A stretch of 64,000 nucleotides of DNA. Source: UBA2334 sp049653005. Lineage in GTDB: Bacteria > Pseudomonadota > Gammaproteobacteria > Burkholderiales > Burkholderiaceae_C. The stretch covers positions 10,158 to 74,157 of the forward strand of contig JBASFL010000009.1 in the NCBI GenBank assembly GCA_049653005.1. The letters are read 5' to 3'. The translations under genes were made by a program, and so were the position numbers. Below, piece by piece: positions 61,070 to 64,000 of the stretch (position 1 is the stretch's first letter; every line of letters begins with the position of its first letter). Under the pieces are notes generated by a model. The model was not told the origin of the DNA and made no database searches. It saw only the letters and a program-made list of their open reading frames with translations.

Positions 61070-63940
61070 ATGCACCCCACTCACCCTTCCAGCCCGCCCC
61101 CCGCCGCCACGTTCGACCACGAGCGCTACCGCGTGGCAGCCGAAGCGGCACAGCTCGGGTTCTGGGACTTTGACGTGCGTGCCAACCACATCTCCTACAG
61201 CGACCACATGCTGCGCATCATGGGCGGCACCCAGCCCCCGGTACAAATGGGCATTGACGGTTTCCTGGCCCGCGTGCACCCCGACCAGGCGACCGACGTG
61301 GCCCACGCGGTGCACGCCAGCCTCGCCCCCGGTGGCGACGGCGTGATGGAGGCGCAATACCAGGTCATGGGCCTCGACGGCGCATGGCGCTGGGTGCACA
61401 CCCGGGGCCGCGTGGTGCTGCGCGACGCCCAGGGCCAGCCGCTGCGCGCCGTGGGGGTCACGCTCGACATCGAGCAACGCAAACAGCAGGAAACCTCACT
61501 GGCGCGCGCGCTGGCCGATTTGCAAACCGGGCAGCAAGCGCTGCTGCACCTGTCGCAAACCATCAACCGCTCGCCGGTGGTGGCCATTTCGTGGTCTACA
61601 ACCGCGGGCTGGCCGGTCACGTTTGTCAGCGACAACATCCGCCAGTGGGGTTACGAGCGCGCCAGCTTCATGCGCGGTGACTTGGCCTATGAAAGCCTGG
61701 TACACCCCGAAGACCTGCCCCGCATCAACGACGAAATTGCGGCGTTTGACGCGCAATCGCTCGACAGCTACGACCAGCGCTACCGCCTGCGCACCGCCGA
61801 TGGCCGCTGGCTCTGGGTGGAAGACCACACCTGGACCGACCGGGGGCCCAGCGGCGAAACCACCAGCGTGCACGGCATGCTGACCGACGTGACCGAGCGC
61901 CACACCTTGCAGCAAATCGCCCGCATCGAGCGCGACATGCTGGAGAACCTGGCCCGGGGCCTGCCCCTGAAACCCCTGCTGCAACAACTCACCGACGCCT
62001 ACCCGGCGGTAATGGACGGCGTGTGTTGCCAGGTGGTGCTGGGCACAGAGGCCGACACACAAGCGCCCCCAGAAACCGCCCACCACAGCCCGCGCCCCGG
62101 CGCTGCGCCTTGTTGCCGCCTGCCCATTCAAGACGGCCAGGGCCAGGTGCTGGGCCATTTGGTGGTGCACACCACCGGGGGCCGCACGCTGCCAAAACAC
62201 GAACGCAGCGCGCTGGAGCGCGGGGCCTACCTGGCCGGCCTGGCGCTGGAGCGCGCCGACAACGAGGCCACGCTGCGCAAACTCTGGCTGGCGGTGGAGC
62301 AAAGCCCCAACTCCATCGTCATCACCGACCTGGAAGCGCGCATCGAATACGCCAACCGCGCGTTCTACACCGCCACCGGCTACACATTTGACGAGGTGCG
62401 CGGGGTCAACCCCCGGCTGCTGCAATCGGGCAAAACCCCGCCCAGCGTGTACCACGACATGTGGGGCCACTTGAGCCAGGGCAACCCCTGGATGGGCGAG
62501 TTCACCAACCGCCGCAAAGACGGCAGCGAGTACATCGAATCGGTGCGCGTGTCGCCGGTGCACCAGGCAGATGGCACGGTGACGCACTACCTGGCCATCA
62601 AAGAAGACATCACCCACCGCAAGGAAAGCGAACAGCAAATTCACCGGCTGGCCTACTTCGACACCCTGACCGGCCTGCCCAACCGCCTGCTGCTGGCCGA
62701 CCGCTTCAAGCAAGCCGTCAGCATGGCCGAGCGCCAGCACGAGCCGCTGACGGTGATGTTCATCGACCTGGACCACTTCAAACACATCAACGACACCCTG
62801 GGCCACCGCGCGGGCGATGCACTGCTGATCGAGTCAGCGCGCCGCCTGCAATCGGTGCTGCGGGCGGGTGACACCCTGTCGCGCCAGGGCGGCGACGAGT
62901 TTGTGCTGTTGCTGCCCGGTTGTGGCAACGTGCAGGCCGCCCAGGTTGCGGAAAAGCTGCTGGAGGCCAGCTCGCACAGCATGCTGCTGGACGGGCACGA
63001 CGTGGTGGTGACCCTATCGGTGGGCATTGCCATTTACCCGTCCGACGGCCCCGATTTCGACGCCCTGTCCAAAGCCGCCGACGTGGCCATGTACCGTGCC
63101 AAAGACGAGGGGCGCAACACCTACCGCTTTTTCAAAGCGGACATGCAAACCCATTCGGCCCGCACCCTGCTGCTGGAAAACCACCTGCGCCACGCGCTGG
63201 AGCGCCACGAACTGACGCTGCATTACCAGCCGCAAATGTCCCTGGCCGATGGCCGCCTGGTGGGGGCCGAGGCGCTGCTGCGCTGGCAGCACCCCACGCT
63301 GGGCCTGGTGTCGCCCACCGAGTTCATCCCGCTGGCCGAGAGCAGCGGGTTGATTTTGCCGATAGGTGAATGGGTGCTGCGCACCGCTGCCGCCCAGCTG
63401 AAAAGCTGGATGAACCAAGGCTTGGGCAACCTGACCATGGCGGTGAACCTGTCGGCCATCCAGTTCCGCCACGCGGGCCTGGCCGCCATGGTGGCGCAGG
63501 TGGTGCACGACGCCCAGATTCCGCCGGCCCACCTGGAGCTGGAACTGACCGAAAGCGTGGCCATGAACGACCCGCTGGGCGCGGTGGTGGCGATGGACGA
63601 AATTTCAGCGCTGGGCGTGTCCATGTCGATTGACGACTTTGGCACCGGCTACTCCAGCCTGAGCTACCTCAAGCGCTTCAAGGTGGGCAAGCTGAAAATC
63701 GACAAAAGCTTTGTGCGCGACATCACCACCGACCCCGACGACAAAGCCATTGCCAGCGCCATCATCGGCCTGGCCAGCAGCCTGGGTTTGCGCACGATTG
63801 CCGAGGGGGTGGAGTCACCCGGCCAACTGGCCTGGCTGCGCCTGCAAGGCTGCGACGAGGCACAGGGCTACTTCTTCAGCCAGCCCGTCAGCGCCGCCGA
63901 CTTTGTGCAGTGGGTGCACCACAGCGGCCTGGCCCCCTGA
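61070..63940 (+). CDS. PAS-GGDEF-EAL cyclic-di-GMP signalling protein
   Basis: 956 residues, no clear membrane segment. At least three PAS units: about 20-150 (AQLGFWDFDVRANHISYSDH), 165-285, and about 405-530 (AVEQSPNSIVITDLEARIEY). A GAF-like region lies between the last two. The GGDEF domain keeps GGDEF at 607-611 (diguanylate cyclase). The EAL domain has EAL at 734-736 with NLSAIQF, DDFGTGYSSL, KIDKSFVRD and AEGVE (phosphodiesterase). Both sites look intact, so either or both activities are possible. It could set the c-di-GMP level read by the BcsA PilZ domain. A 42-base stretch of the EAL region recurs inverted at the window end. Confidence 0.92.
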   Translation: MHPTHPSSPPPAATFDHERYRVAAEAAQLGFWDFDVRANHISYSDHMLRIMGGTQPPVQMGIDGFLARVHPDQATDVAHAVHASLAPGGDGVMEAQYQVMGLDGAWRWVHTRGRVVLRDAQGQPLRAVGVTLDIEQRKQQETSLARALADLQTGQQALLHLSQTINRSPVVAISWSTTAGWPVTFVSDNIRQWGYERASFMRGDLAYESLVHPEDLPRINDEIAAFDAQSLDSYDQRYRLRTADGRWLWVEDHTWTDRGPSGETTSVHGMLTDVTERHTLQQIARIERDMLENLARGLPLKPLLQQLTDAYPAVMDGVCCQVVLGTEADTQAPPETAHHSPRPGAAPCCRLPIQDGQGQVLGHLVVHTTGGRTLPKHERSALERGAYLAGLALERADNEATLRKLWLAVEQSPNSIVITDLEARIEYANRAFYTATGYTFDEVRGVNPRLLQSGKTPPSVYHDMWGHLSQGNPWMGEFTNRRKDGSEYIESVRVSPVHQADGTVTHYLAIKEDITHRKESEQQIHRLAYFDTLTGLPNRLLLADRFKQAVSMAERQHEPLTVMFIDLDHFKHINDTLGHRAGDALLIESARRLQSVLRAGDTLSRQGGDEFVLLLPGCGNVQAAQVAEKLLEASSHSMLLDGHDVVVTLSVGIAIYPSDGPDFDALSKAADVAMYRAKDEGRNTYRFFKADMQTHSARTLLLENHLRHALERHELTLHYQPQMSLADGRLVGAEALLRWQHPTLGLVSPTEFIPLAESSGLILPIGEWVLRTAAAQLKSWMNQGLGNLTMAVNLSAIQFRHAGLAAMVAQVVHDAQIPPAHLELELTESVAMNDPLGAVVAMDEISALGVSMSIDDFGTGYSSLSYLKRFKVGKLKIDKSFVRDITTDPDDKAIASAIIGLASSLGLRTIAEGVESPGQLAWLRLQGCDEAQGYFFSQPVSAADFVQWVHHSGLAP
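63578..63619 (+). repeat. 42-bp exact inverted repeat, left arm (in the EAL domain)
   Basis: Identical to the reverse complement of 63959-64000. It encodes the EAL-domain segment GAVVAMDEISALGV. Confidence 0.9.
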
Positions 63941-63952
63941 ACCACGGCCCAG

Positions 63953-64000
63953 TCAGGCCACGCCCAGCGCTGAAATTTCGTCCATCGCCACCACCGCGCC
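63953..64000 (-). pseudogene. C-terminal fragment of a second EAL-like reading frame (runs off the right edge)
   Basis: On the minus strand the last bases read GAVVAMDEISALGVA then TGA (63955-63953), in the same frame as the EAL domain of the neighbouring gene. A functional EAL domain needs about 90 more residues after this point, so the copy is truncated at its 3' end. 63959-64000 is an exact inverted copy of 63578-63619. Whether the rest of a GGDEF-EAL gene lies beyond the window cannot be seen. It could be a degenerate paralogue, a local inverted duplication or an assembly artefact. Confidence 0.6.

Overview
The window looks like chromosomal DNA of a high-GC betaproteobacterium, most likely Comamonadaceae (Burkholderiales). 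The grounds are family-level recognition: fused isobutyryl-CoA mutase IcmF, a LiuR-type MerR regulator beside a leucine-degradation cluster, a short NtrX-like regulator paired with NtrY, a bcsD-containing cellulose operon, and a dispersed 51-bp repeat present in eight aligned copies. No database search was possible.

Layout. 1-7.2 kb: dsbA (runs off the left edge), a SPOR protein and argS on the minus strand, then psiF and icmF on the plus strand. 7.3-8.3 kb: a UbiA-family prenyltransferase. 8.3-19.5 kb: a minus-strand cellulose synthase operon (bcsD, bcsP/R-like, bcsQ, bcsA, bcsB, bcsC and a TPR lipoprotein), visibly AT-richer than its surroundings. 19.7-23.4 kb: divergent dsbD followed by an SGNH protein and an AlgF-like protein that resemble part of a polysaccharide (cellulose) acetylation module. 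23.6-27.1 kb: hemE and priA, separated by a 347-bp gap with DnaA-box matches and a 14-bp inverted repeat. 27.2-33.5 kb: an AEC transporter, a PDZ-like lipoprotein, a MORN-repeat protein and a Rep/UvrD helicase. 33.6-33.9 kb: a tRNA-Phe/Gly/Thr operon. 34-39 kb: an NtrXY-like pair, a DUF4390 protein and rsmB.

39-58.5 kb is a long, mostly minus-strand catabolic array. It holds a complete leucine pathway: ivd/liuA, methylcrotonyl-CoA carboxylase liuB and liuD, methylglutaconyl-CoA hydratase liuC and HMG-CoA lyase liuE. Also present are an acetyl-CoA acetyltransferase, a second acyl-CoA dehydrogenase, a PaaI thioesterase, carbonic anhydrase and aceK. Interleaved are a hipBA and a vapBC toxin-antitoxin pair, an AraC regulator, ghrA and small accessory genes. 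58.6-64 kb: a hybrid histidine kinase, liuR, and a PAS-GGDEF-EAL protein. The last 42 bases are an exact inverted copy of part of that EAL domain.

How the parts may work together (inference): LiuR probably binds a shared 21-bp motif upstream of the paaI-ivd cluster and upstream of icmF, so leucine and valine catabolism would be co-regulated, with a weaker possible site upstream of liuR itself. Carbonic anhydrase could supply bicarbonate to the carboxylase, and AceK could direct the resulting acetyl-CoA into the glyoxylate shunt. BcsA carries a PilZ domain, so cellulose output should respond to c-di-GMP, which the GGDEF-EAL protein could make or degrade.
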